Part shown: piece after piece, positions 47,886-56,990 of the stretch
Layout: the number at the start of each line of letters is the position of its first letter
How positions within the stretch are numbered: position 1 is the first letter of the stretch
Source of the DNA: CAVVUC01 sp963751395
Lineage (GTDB): Bacteria; Verrucomicrobiota; Verrucomicrobiia; Chthoniobacterales; Chthoniobacteraceae
Length of the DNA: 64,000 nt
Direction of reading: 5' to 3'
Assembly (NCBI GenBank): GCA_963751395.1
Contig: CAVVUC010000004.1
Location: 809,896-873,895 of the forward strand
Position numbers and translations under genes: made by a program
The notes under the pieces: model-generated
What the model was told of the DNA's origin: nothing
What the model saw: only the letters and a program-made list of their open reading frames with translations
Database searches by the model: none

Positions 47886-47956
47886 GGGACGAGTTCCACG
47901 AGTCCCAAATCAAGAAACGAAAATGGGGACTCGTGGAACTTGTCCCTTCGATGTTC
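47886..47956. repeat. 21-bp inverted repeat with 29-bp spacer
   Basis: Arms at 47886-47906 and 47936-47956 are complementary over 21 positions with one mismatch; the core text is GAGTTCCACGAGTCCC. It lies after the GH29 gene and before GH30. There is no T-run, so it is not a classical terminator; it looks like a REP-type dispersed palindrome. Confidence 0.7.
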
Positions 47957-48080
47957 GCGAGATGGCTTGAAATCGGAGAAGATTTTTGGAATCGCATCGA
48001 GTTGTTATTGTGCGGGTGAGGCAGGTTTTCGTAGCATCACCGGCCTGTCGTAACCGAAAACTCGAATCCTTCCCTTCTCT

Positions 48081-50012
48081 ATGCACCTGAAACTTCCTCT
48101 CCTCCTCATCGCAGTGCTCGTCGCTTCTCCGCTCACCCAAGCCCAGCAACCATCCGCTGCCGTGGCCGGTTTTACCATCCGTCCCGACAAGCCGAAGCAG
48201 ACCATCAAAGGCATCGGTTTTGAAATCCAGTCCGACTCGATCGGCTCCGGCAACCACGGGCTGCCCGAAGAGCCGATCGCCGTTCCGCACGATCTCATTC
48301 CGTCCGAGCGCGAGCGGCTTGCCAACGAAATGCTAAAAGGTTTCCGTTACTGCCGTCTGGCTGGAGGCCTTTACTGGCGCGGGTTGGACGCGGAGAAGAA
48401 ATTTCTGCGCCCGCGCTGGCCGGAGCAATTGCAAGAGCTGAAACAACTGCTCGACACTGCGGGAGTCGAAGGTCTCTCCTTTGAATACTGGTCGCCCGCG
48501 CCGTTCTGGAAAGGCAACCAGGCATACTACACCATGCCCGGGGACAAGCCGGGGTCGAACACCCTCCGTTGTTTTGCCCCCGACTTCGACAAAGATCCCA
48601 TCTACAAGGGCGACACGGACAAATTCCTGGCCGATTTCGCCAATGCCGTGGTCACGGACATCCAGACCCTCAAGGCCGCCGGAATCAAAACATCCATGTG
48701 GGGTTTGCAAAACGAGCCGTTTGTCTCGAACAGCATTTACTCCAGTTGCAGGTATCCGGATTCTCCCACCTACGTGAAGGCTTACCGCGCGGTCGCCGCT
48801 GCCATCCGCAAAGCGGATCCGGCCATTCTGCTTTTCGCTGATACCGAAGGCGGTTTCCCCAGGAAGATCGGCCCGGCAATGACTGACCCGGAGGTCGCTT
48901 CTCTGGTCGATGCCTACGCCGTGCATACCGTCGGCTCGCCGTCCGAAAGCGTGCGCAATGTCCACGCCAAAATCATCAAAGAACTACCGCCACGTCCGTG
49001 GTTTCAAAACGAATACGAATACCTGACCGGCGGCGCGACGCCCGACCGCTGCCTGAACACGGTGCAGCACATCATGAACTCGTTCCAGCTCGCCAACAAT
49101 CCGACGTGGTTCTGGATCCATATTCTCAAGCCCCTGAAAAACGCGGAGGCCAGCGGCTATGCCCTCGGGTTCTGGAAGTCGCTCATCGAGAAACCGAAAA
49201 ATGCCTCCGCAGACAAGCTCCGCCGCTGGCCCGAAGGTCCGGAGTTCACCAAGCTGCCGGAGCCGCTCAAGAAACTCGAAATGGTTTCCGCGAAGCTCGC
49301 CGCCGGAAACAAACCGGCCATCGGCTACCACTTCATCGTCAACCAGCCGGTCACCGTCTATCTGCTCGCCGAGGATTGCGACGGGCTGAAGCTCGGCCCG
49401 GAATGGCAGAAGACCGACATGACCGCGACTTGGAGCGGCGGAAAAGACGCGATCTACAAACAACAGTTCGAGAAGGGGAAGGTCGCGATCCCGGCGCACG
49501 GCGGAAAGTCGGGCGACCGCCCCGCCGCGCCGCATCTCGCTTTCGTCGAGCCGTCGGACGCTGCCAAGTTCAAGGCGCAGATCGGCATGAACCTCCCGAT
49601 CCAGATTCGCTCCGAGACGATCGCCCTCGAACGCAAAGCCGCCGCCATCCAGCCTGGCCACTGGATTTTCAACCCCTGCAACTGGAACGCCGTCGGCAGC
49701 TTCGTGAAGCACATGCCGTGGGACTGCGTCGGGCTCGCCGTCGATGAAACGACTTACGATCCGAACGCGCGCATCTTCGCTTTCAAACGACCGAACGGCA
49801 AAGTGACCGTCGTCGTTTCAAACCGGAACGCGAGTGCCGAGCGCCGCTTCGACATCGCGACGGGCCTCGACAACGCGACTTGGAAAGGCTTCCGCTACAC
49901 GCCGGACGAGGCGGGTGAGAGAACCATGGGCGTCCCTGTTGCGGAACAAAAAGGCGCGACCTTAACTCCGGTGCTGCCGCCTTTAAGCTGGGAGTTTTGG
50001 GAACAACTCTGA
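48081..50012 (+). CDS. Secreted GH30-like glycoside hydrolase
   Basis: A 643-residue exported protein (signal peptide residues 1-21). The clan GH-A barrel shows KGIGFEIQSDS at strand 1, the acid/base Glu212 in WGLQNEPF, and the nucleophile region QNEYEYLTGG (Glu311 or Glu313). C-terminal beta-sandwiches follow (LALERKAAAIQPGHWIFN, ending PPLSWEFWEQL). GH30 includes endo-xylanases, glucanases and fucosidases or galactanases, so substrate cannot be fixed. It could supply endo activity for a block otherwise made of exo-enzymes. Confidence 0.8.
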   Translation: MHLKLPLLLIAVLVASPLTQAQQPSAAVAGFTIRPDKPKQTIKGIGFEIQSDSIGSGNHGLPEEPIAVPHDLIPSERERLANEMLKGFRYCRLAGGLYWRGLDAEKKFLRPRWPEQLQELKQLLDTAGVEGLSFEYWSPAPFWKGNQAYYTMPGDKPGSNTLRCFAPDFDKDPIYKGDTDKFLADFANAVVTDIQTLKAAGIKTSMWGLQNEPFVSNSIYSSCRYPDSPTYVKAYRAVAAAIRKADPAILLFADTEGGFPRKIGPAMTDPEVASLVDAYAVHTVGSPSESVRNVHAKIIKELPPRPWFQNEYEYLTGGATPDRCLNTVQHIMNSFQLANNPTWFWIHILKPLKNAEASGYALGFWKSLIEKPKNASADKLRRWPEGPEFTKLPEPLKKLEMVSAKLAAGNKPAIGYHFIVNQPVTVYLLAEDCDGLKLGPEWQKTDMTATWSGGKDAIYKQQFEKGKVAIPAHGGKSGDRPAAPHLAFVEPSDAAKFKAQIGMNLPIQIRSETIALERKAAAIQPGHWIFNPCNWNAVGSFVKHMPWDCVGLAVDETTYDPNARIFAFKRPNGKVTVVVSNRNASAERRFDIATGLDNATWKGFRYTPDEAGERTMGVPVAEQKGATLTPVLPPLSWEFWEQL

Positions 50013-50074
50013 AACACGGATTTCTGGCGGACGGCCGCATGAGGAGTCTCCGTGGTTGATCTGAGGACTCCAAA

Positions 50075-52891
50075 ATGAACGGAACCCCTTTGATGCGATC
50101 CATGTTTCTATCCATATGGATTTCTGCCGGACTGGGTTTGACAACTCCTGCCGGAAGCCTGGAGCAGGATTTCAATCATCCTCCGCCCATGGCCAAGCCA
50201 AGAGTGTGGTGGCATTGGATGGGCAGCAATGCAAGCAAGGAGGGAATCACCAAGGATCTCGAATCCATGAAGGCATTTGGGATCTCCGGTGCCACGATCT
50301 TTCACCTTACGTCGAGCGGTCACGGCAAGAGGTGGGTGAAGCCGATCTCCAACTCCCTCAACCCTGAAATCAAATATCGCAGCCAGGCCTGGTGGGCCAT
50401 GATGAAACACGCGGCGGAGGAGGCCCGTCGGATCGGTGTGGAGCTTGGAATGCATAACTGCCCCGGTTGGACATCGACCGGTGGGCCGTGGATCACTCCG
50501 GAAAAGTCGATGCAAAAGGTGGTCTCAACGAATACCACCGTCACAGGCGGCTCCATGATCGAAGTGAAACTCGCGCAGCCCAAGCCCACCCTCGAATGGT
50601 ATCGGGAGATCGGCGTGGTCGCGGTCCCGGCGATGGAGGTGGTGCCCATCGCGCAAGTCGTGGATCTCAGCAGTTCGGTGGATGCCGATGGAAATCTGCG
50701 CTGGCGGGCTCCCGCAGGGAAATGGATCATCTATCGATTCGGCCACACCAGCACAGGGGCGCATTGCAGCCCGGTGCCTGACGATTTGAAACCCGAGGAA
50801 AAATACGCGCTGGAATGCGACAAGCTGAGCGCCGAATTCTCGGCATTTCATTTCCGCCAGGTTCTGGAACCACTGAAACAACAACTCGGCACGCATGTCG
50901 GCACCACGCTCCGCCATGTGCTCATCGATAGTTATGAGGCGGGGCCGGCAAACTGGACCCAAAATTTCCGAGAGGAATTCAGGAAACGGCGCGGCTACGA
51001 TCCGCTGCTTTGGTTGCCCACGCTGAGCAAACGCGTGATTGGAAATGCGGATCTAACGTCGCGTTTCGCATGGGACATGAAACGCACGGCATCCGAGTTG
51101 TTCGTCGCCAACACGCTGCGCCAGGGAAAAACCATCCTGCGTTCCTACGGGCTGGATCTCCATGTGGAACCCTACGGCGGCGACTTCGATACCGTGGACG
51201 CTTCCGCCGTCGCGGATGTCAGCATGGACGAGTTCTGGCTCGGCAGTGGTGGCAAGCTCTACAGCGGTGCCCCGAATATCGGCGCGGCCCGTGCGGCCGG
51301 GCAGCGGATCATCGCTGCCGAGGCGTTCACCGGATCGGCCGCTGCCTCCAAGTGGACGGAAGTGCCATCGATGCTCAAGGCGGATGGCGACGGGGCATGG
51401 GCGAACGGAATCAACCAACTGGTGCTTCACCACTGGGTCCATCAGCCATTGCCGGACCAACTCAAGCCCGGCATTGGCATGGGGTGGTGGGGCACTCACT
51501 TTGGCCGCCATCAAACCTGGTTCGAGCCGGGCAAGGCATGGATCGCCTATCTCAGCCGTTCTCAAGCCATGCTCCAGCGCGGAGAGGCGGTGTCGGATAC
51601 GCTCACGGTCGGTCCTGCCGGCAATGCCACTCCGGGAAATCCAACCGACTCCATCACCGATGAGAACCTGATCCGCCAAGCAAGCGTCAAGGACGGGAAA
51701 ATCTTGCTCCTCAGCGGTCGTTCCTACTCCGCCTTGATGATCCACAGCCCGGTGATGCTTCCGGCCACCGCCCGCAAGATTCGGGATTTGATAGAGGCCG
51801 GTGCCACGGTCATCGGGCCGCAGCCACAGCGTACTCCCAGCCTTCAGGACTTCCCCAAGGCCGACGCGGAAGTCAGTTCCATCGGCGCGGCGCTGTGGGG
51901 AAATGGCAAGGAACCGTCCGGCCAAGTCGGAAAAGGTCGCGTTTTCCTTCGTCATGAGGATGCCATGAAGGCCATCGGGCTCGGTCCGGATTTCATTGTC
52001 ACTCCCGCACCGCCATCGCTGCGCTGGTGCCATCGGCGGGACGGCCAAGCAGACATCTATTTCATCACAAACACCGCGAACAAGCCTGTGACTTTCAGCG
52101 GTTCGTTCAGGGTGGCTGGAAAATCACCGGAGCTTTGGAATAGCGAGCGCGGCACCCGTCGCGCGGCCACGTCATGGCGGACCACCAAGGAGCGCACCGA
52201 TGTGGACCTAACACTCGAAGCGAACACGTCGGTCTTCGTCGTCTTCCGCGAGTTGACGACTACCACTCAGTCCGTTGCGCCACCACAGCCATCCGTTGCT
52301 CCGATCACCGTTACCGGGCCGTGGTCCTTGCGTTTTCCAGACGGAGCGACACTTCCTATGACTGCGCTGACATCCTGGAGCGCCAGCGACCAGGCTGGCG
52401 TGAAATACTTTTCAGGCACCGCCCGCTACACCGCCACGTTTGAACTCCCGATCCATACCCCGGGCGCGGGCCAGCGTCTCGAACTCGATCTGGGCGTGGT
52501 CAAGGAATTGGCGCGGGTGAGAGTGAATGGAATCGACTGCGGCGTAGCCTGGCATGCGCCGTTCCGCGTTGATGTCACCAAGGCACTCAACCCCGGCACG
52601 AACCAACTTGAAATCGACGTCACCAACACCTGGGCCAACCGCCTGATCGGCGACGAACAGGAACCGGAGGACTGTGTCCATTACCTCGTCGAACAAAAGG
52701 CGTTCAAGGACCGCGATGGCAGTTATTTCGTCGGGCGTATGCTCACCGCGTTCCCGGATTGGGTCCTTGAAAACAAGCCGCGCCCTTCGAAACGGCAGAC
52801 ATTTTTCACGTGGAACTATTTCACCAAAGACTCGCCGCTCCACGAATCCGGATTGCTCGGCCCGGTCACACTCCGAGAAATCACAGAATAA
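50075..52891 (+). CDS. GH106-type alpha-L-rhamnosidase
   Basis: A 938-residue exported protein with the GH106 opening: VWWHWMGSNASKEGITKDLE, FGISGATIFHLT and EARRIGVELGMHNCPGWTSTGGPWI. Further family segments are LIDSYEAGPANWTQNF and SMDEFWLGSGG. The C-terminal 190 residues include a GH2-like galactose-binding sandwich (LELDLGVVKELARVRVNG). GH106 enzymes remove terminal alpha-L-rhamnose from rhamnogalacturonans or similar glycans. I used the first ATG; one at 50093 is also possible. It starts 62 bases after GH30 on the same strand. Confidence 0.88.
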   Translation: MNGTPLMRSMFLSIWISAGLGLTTPAGSLEQDFNHPPPMAKPRVWWHWMGSNASKEGITKDLESMKAFGISGATIFHLTSSGHGKRWVKPISNSLNPEIKYRSQAWWAMMKHAAEEARRIGVELGMHNCPGWTSTGGPWITPEKSMQKVVSTNTTVTGGSMIEVKLAQPKPTLEWYREIGVVAVPAMEVVPIAQVVDLSSSVDADGNLRWRAPAGKWIIYRFGHTSTGAHCSPVPDDLKPEEKYALECDKLSAEFSAFHFRQVLEPLKQQLGTHVGTTLRHVLIDSYEAGPANWTQNFREEFRKRRGYDPLLWLPTLSKRVIGNADLTSRFAWDMKRTASELFVANTLRQGKTILRSYGLDLHVEPYGGDFDTVDASAVADVSMDEFWLGSGGKLYSGAPNIGAARAAGQRIIAAEAFTGSAAASKWTEVPSMLKADGDGAWANGINQLVLHHWVHQPLPDQLKPGIGMGWWGTHFGRHQTWFEPGKAWIAYLSRSQAMLQRGEAVSDTLTVGPAGNATPGNPTDSITDENLIRQASVKDGKILLLSGRSYSALMIHSPVMLPATARKIRDLIEAGATVIGPQPQRTPSLQDFPKADAEVSSIGAALWGNGKEPSGQVGKGRVFLRHEDAMKAIGLGPDFIVTPAPPSLRWCHRRDGQADIYFITNTANKPVTFSGSFRVAGKSPELWNSERGTRRAATSWRTTKERTDVDLTLEANTSVFVVFRELTTTTQSVAPPQPSVAPITVTGPWSLRFPDGATLPMTALTSWSASDQAGVKYFSGTARYTATFELPIHTPGAGQRLELDLGVVKELARVRVNGIDCGVAWHAPFRVDVTKALNPGTNQLEIDVTNTWANRLIGDEQEPEDCVHYLVEQKAFKDRDGSYFVGRMLTAFPDWVLENKPRPSKRQTFFTWNYFTKDSPLHESGLLGPVTLREITE

Positions 52892-52901
52892 CCATTTACT
52901 G

Positions 52902-54455
52902 ATGAAACCACCGAAAACCCTATTGGTCATGTTCGTCCTGCTTGCTCTGGGAAGCATTTCCCAGATGAACGCACAAACCAGCAAGCTGTGGGGCGCAGAA
53001 GGTGAGCTTTGGAATCCAGCGAGCCGCCTGCCGGACTTCTCCTTTGCTGGTTATCGCTCCGGTGAAACACCGATTCCAACTCCCGCCGTCACTGCAAGCG
53101 TGAAGGATTTCGGAGCGGTCGGTGACGGCGTGGCCGATGATTCCGATGCCTTCATCAAGGCCATCGACAGCGTGGAGTCGGGTGCAATTCTCATCCCGGC
53201 TGGTCGCTACAAGATCACCCGCGTCATCCAAATCAAAAAAAGCAACATCGTGCTGCGTGGCGCTGGCCAAGGACTCACGACGCTGGTGTTTCCTAAAAGC
53301 TTGTCGGCAATCTATGGTGCCCCGGGCTATGGCGTGGCCTCAGACTGGACTTACAGCGGAGGACTGATCTGGGTGGGGACCTGGGTGACGACGAACAAAA
53401 AAACCGGAGTCATTGCCGACGCCAACCGGGGCACTCGCGTGCTCACCTTGGCGTCCACGGAAGGACTGAGGGTCGGACAAACGATCCGGCTTTCGATGTC
53501 CGATGACCCCACCAAATCATTGAACCGCCACATCTATGCGGATCAGATGATTGGCACGCTGCCGTCGATTCGTTTTCACAGTAAAATCGCCGCCATAACG
53601 GGCAACAAAATCACCCTGGAGCGACCGCTCCGGCTGGATGTCCGGACGAAATGGGCACCCCGGATTCTCACGGTCGCAGGTCAGGTGAGCGAGGTCGGCA
53701 TTGAAGGTTTCACCATGGAATTTTCGGATGTGCCATACAAAGGGCACTTCAAGGAAGAAGGCTTCAACGGGATTTTCCTGTTCGGTTCATGGAACTGCTG
53801 GGTTCGAAATGTCACGATTCACAACTGCGAGAGCGGCGTGCTGCTCGAGAAGTCGGCATTTTGCACCGTGGACAAGGTCAGTTTCACAGCCTCAGCCTCA
53901 CACAGGCAATACCCGTGGAAAAAGGAGAAGCCGGGTTGGTTCTACACCGGACATCACGGCATCCAATCCCGCAACAGCGACGACAACTTAACGAGGAATT
54001 TCAAGTTCGACGCCTCATCGCATTTCATTCACCACCTCTCCATCGAGAATGCCACGGGATGTGTGTTCATGAACGGCACTGCGGGAAACTCCATGGATTT
54101 TGACCATCACGGTGGCGGCACCTACGAGAACCTGTTCACACAGATCCATCTTGGCGACGCGGGGCGCATGTGGAATAGCAGCGGCTCCGCCACCACGGGT
54201 GCCCGTGAAACCTTTTGGAATATCTCCGCCAATCCCAAATCGTATGCCAAACCGATACCTCGCTCCTGGCCGCAAGTGAATGCGATCGGGTGGCCCACCG
54301 CCGGCCCATCCCCGATGGATCCTGTGAAAAATTGGTTGGAGGCGATTCCCGCTTCAAGTCTCTCGCCCGCGAATCTCTACGAGGCCCAGTTGGCCCGGCG
54401 GCTCTCGTCCAAGTCCGCAGAATTTCGGAAAGAAACCAATGCCCTCAAGCAGTGA
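52902..54455 (+). CDS. Right-handed beta-helix lyase-like protein (pectate_lyase_3)
   Basis: A 517-residue exported protein (signal peptide residues 1-25). Residues about 60-120 are the Pectate_lyase_3 entry (VKDFGAVGDGVADDSDAFIKA, ILIPAGRYKITRVIQI, IVLRGAGQGLTTLVF). Parallel-helix coils follow (VGIEGFTMEFSDVP, CWVRNVTIHNCESGVLLEKS), and the C terminus contains DFDHHGGGTYENLFTQIHLG. The fold is shared by polysaccharide lyases and hydrolases, so the chemistry is open. It begins 10 bases after GH106, supporting a shared pectin-like or rhamnose-containing substrate. Confidence 0.82.
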   Translation: MKPPKTLLVMFVLLALGSISQMNAQTSKLWGAEGELWNPASRLPDFSFAGYRSGETPIPTPAVTASVKDFGAVGDGVADDSDAFIKAIDSVESGAILIPAGRYKITRVIQIKKSNIVLRGAGQGLTTLVFPKSLSAIYGAPGYGVASDWTYSGGLIWVGTWVTTNKKTGVIADANRGTRVLTLASTEGLRVGQTIRLSMSDDPTKSLNRHIYADQMIGTLPSIRFHSKIAAITGNKITLERPLRLDVRTKWAPRILTVAGQVSEVGIEGFTMEFSDVPYKGHFKEEGFNGIFLFGSWNCWVRNVTIHNCESGVLLEKSAFCTVDKVSFTASASHRQYPWKKEKPGWFYTGHHGIQSRNSDDNLTRNFKFDASSHFIHHLSIENATGCVFMNGTAGNSMDFDHHGGGTYENLFTQIHLGDAGRMWNSSGSATTGARETFWNISANPKSYAKPIPRSWPQVNAIGWPTAGPSPMDPVKNWLEAIPASSLSPANLYEAQLARRLSSKSAEFRKETNALKQ

Positions 54456-54618
54456 TGGTTTTCCTATGGAGATGCGGGCTAATTCTATCCGCGTTTGGAA
54501 ACGCAAATCGGCTGTGAACATCTCTTCGAATCCCCAATAAACCTGATGCCTTTCCACGAATGACCAGTTGAAAGGAATCGACCGAATGCTTCTTCCCACT
54601 TAGCTTGCGAAACCACAG

Positions 54619-56964
54619 GTGAGAATCATCGCACTCGCTGCCCTTTGCTTTTGCCTCGTTCGCGGCCATGCCGCGACAGCCGCTGTTTCCCCGCCTCCCG
54701 ATACCGGTTCGACTCTCTGGTATGACAAACCTGCCGGGGCCTGGCTCGAAGCGCTTCCCGTCGGCAATGGCCGCATGGGCGCGATGGTCTTCGGCGGTAT
54801 TCCGGACGAGCGCATCCAGTTCAACGAACAGACCCTCTGGACCGGTGCGAGTCGCTCCCAATCGTTCCCGAACACTGAGCGGGTTCATACCAGCGCGCAT
54901 GACCGGGCGATGGGGGATTACCAGCCGTTCGGGAATGTGTATCTGCATTTCCCGCAGGAACACAAAGATGCTGCGAACTATGGGCGGCAGCTCGATTTGG
55001 AAACCGGCATCGCGACGACTCGTTACACCGTGGGCGGTGTCGAATTCACTCGCGAGGTCTTCGCCACCCATCCGGGTAAGCTGGTCGTCGTTCGCCTCAC
55101 CGCCAGCACGCCGGGCAGCATCACATTCCGGGTTGAGCTGAAGGATACCGCGCGTCCGCCCTTGCCGGCGACTCCTGTCACCGTAGCCGGTAACCAGCTT
55201 GCGTTCGGGGGCAAGCTGACGCCGCCCGTGCCGGTCGATGAGAAGACCGACCGGCGCTGGAATGGCATGCGTTACCATGCGGCGCTGCGCGTCCTTGCAG
55301 AAGGCGGCAAGATCGAATCCGCGGATGGCCAGCTTTCCGTGACCGGAGCGGATGCCGTCACCTTGCTGCTTGCCGCCGCCACCGATTATGTCGCCGACCC
55401 CGAAAAGAACTACAAGGGGGATGCCCCGGCCCCGAAGGTGGAGGCCGCGCTCGGCAAAGCCTCGGCAATGTCCTGCGCCAAACTCCGCGAGACGCACCTG
55501 GCGGATTTCAAAGGACTCTTCGGCAGGGTTCGTTTCCAACTCGGCCAGACTCCGAATTCCGCTCTCCCGACCGATCAGCGTCTCGCGAAGTATAAAGCTG
55601 GAGCCGAAGATCCGGCGCTCGAAGCACTCCTCTTCCAATACGGGCGCTATCTTCTCATCGGCAGTTCGCGGCCCGGCGGACTGCCCGCCAACCTCCAGGG
55701 GCTCTGGAATCAGGACGTCAAGCCCGCGTGGTATTCCGGTTACACGACGAACATCAACGTCGAGATGAACTACTGGCCTGCCGAACCGACCAATCTCGCG
55801 GAATGCCACGAGCCGCTTTTCGACTGGATCGACATGATCGCGGCGGCGCAGAAGCGCAATCCCGATCCGAAACTCCGCACCGATCTTGGCTGGATCATCT
55901 ACAGCACGAACAACACACTCGGCGGCAACAGCGGCTGGGCGTTTCACCGTCCCGGCAGCGCCTGGCTGGCCCAGCACCTTTACGAAGGCTGGGCGTTTGG
56001 TGGCGACCGCGAGTTCCTCTCCCGGCGCGCCTACCCGCACCTCAAATCTCTCACGCAAATGTGGGACGCCCACCTCGTGGAGGATGGCAAGGGGCATCTC
56101 ATCACGCCGGATGGATGGTCACCCGAACACGGTCCGGTTCGCGGCCCGGATGGAAAGATCATCATAAAAGAAGGCGACCGCACGCCACAGCCGGGCGCGT
56201 CCTACGACCAACAGATTGTCTGGGATCTCTTCAGCAATTTCCTCGACGCCTCCAAAGCCTTGGATGCCGACCCCGAACTGCGCAAGCGCATCGCCGAACG
56301 CCGCGCCCGCCTGCTCGGGCCACAGGTCGGCGGTTGGGGCCAGATCCAGGAGTGGATGGAAGACGTGGACGATCCGAAACAGGACTACCGCCACATCGGG
56401 CAACTGTTCGCGTTGCATCCGGGACGGCAGATCAGTCCGATCACCACACCGAAGTTTGCCGGGGCCGCGAAGGTCACGCTCAATTCCCACAGTGACAGAA
56501 GTTGCGGCTGGAGCCGTGCATGGAAAGTTTGCTTCCGGGCCCGTCTGCACGACGGCAACCGCGCCGGCAAACTCGTGCGCTCCGTGCTGGAATATGTCCC
56601 TGCGAATGCCAGGGGCAGCGGGACTTATCCGAATCTCTTCGGCGCCGGCCCGCCCTTCCAGATCGACGCAAATTTTGGCTACACCGCCGGCGTCGCCGAG
56701 ATGCTCCTTCAAAGCCATCTCCGCGCGGAAGACGGACGCCGGGAGATCGACCTGCTGCCGGCGATTCCCGATTCCTGGGCATCCGGCGAAGCGACCGGCC
56801 TCCGCGCACGCGACGGCTTCACGGTGGATCAAAAGTGGGAAAACGGAAAGCTCGTGTCCGCCACCATCACCTCGCACCTCGGGCGTCCGTTCCGCGTGCG
56901 CTACAACAACAAGACTGCCGACTACGACATTCCCGCCGGCACCAGCCAGGTGTTCAAACCTTGA
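54619..56964 (+). CDS. Secreted GH95 alpha-L-fucosidase/galactosidase
   Basis: A 781-residue inverting exo-enzyme. The GTG start leads straight into a signal peptide (residues 1-21). The N-terminal beta domain has WYDKPAGAWLEALPVGNG. The (alpha/alpha)6 barrel carries TTNINVEMNYWPAEPTNL, GGNSGWAFHRPGSAW, the glutamate motif EWMEDVDDPKQDYRHIGQLF, and DANFGYTAGVAEMLLQSH. All GH95 landmarks are in place. It cleaves terminal alpha-1,2-L-fucose or L-galactose. A GH29 gene follows 26 bases downstream, so the two probably act together. Confidence 0.93.
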   Translation: MRIIALAALCFCLVRGHAATAAVSPPPDTGSTLWYDKPAGAWLEALPVGNGRMGAMVFGGIPDERIQFNEQTLWTGASRSQSFPNTERVHTSAHDRAMGDYQPFGNVYLHFPQEHKDAANYGRQLDLETGIATTRYTVGGVEFTREVFATHPGKLVVVRLTASTPGSITFRVELKDTARPPLPATPVTVAGNQLAFGGKLTPPVPVDEKTDRRWNGMRYHAALRVLAEGGKIESADGQLSVTGADAVTLLLAAATDYVADPEKNYKGDAPAPKVEAALGKASAMSCAKLRETHLADFKGLFGRVRFQLGQTPNSALPTDQRLAKYKAGAEDPALEALLFQYGRYLLIGSSRPGGLPANLQGLWNQDVKPAWYSGYTTNINVEMNYWPAEPTNLAECHEPLFDWIDMIAAAQKRNPDPKLRTDLGWIIYSTNNTLGGNSGWAFHRPGSAWLAQHLYEGWAFGGDREFLSRRAYPHLKSLTQMWDAHLVEDGKGHLITPDGWSPEHGPVRGPDGKIIIKEGDRTPQPGASYDQQIVWDLFSNFLDASKALDADPELRKRIAERRARLLGPQVGGWGQIQEWMEDVDDPKQDYRHIGQLFALHPGRQISPITTPKFAGAAKVTLNSHSDRSCGWSRAWKVCFRARLHDGNRAGKLVRSVLEYVPANARGSGTYPNLFGAGPPFQIDANFGYTAGVAEMLLQSHLRAEDGRREIDLLPAIPDSWASGEATGLRARDGFTVDQKWENGKLVSATITSHLGRPFRVRYNNKTADYDIPAGTSQVFKP

Positions 56965-56990
56965 ATTCAAAACAGCAACGACATTCACCA

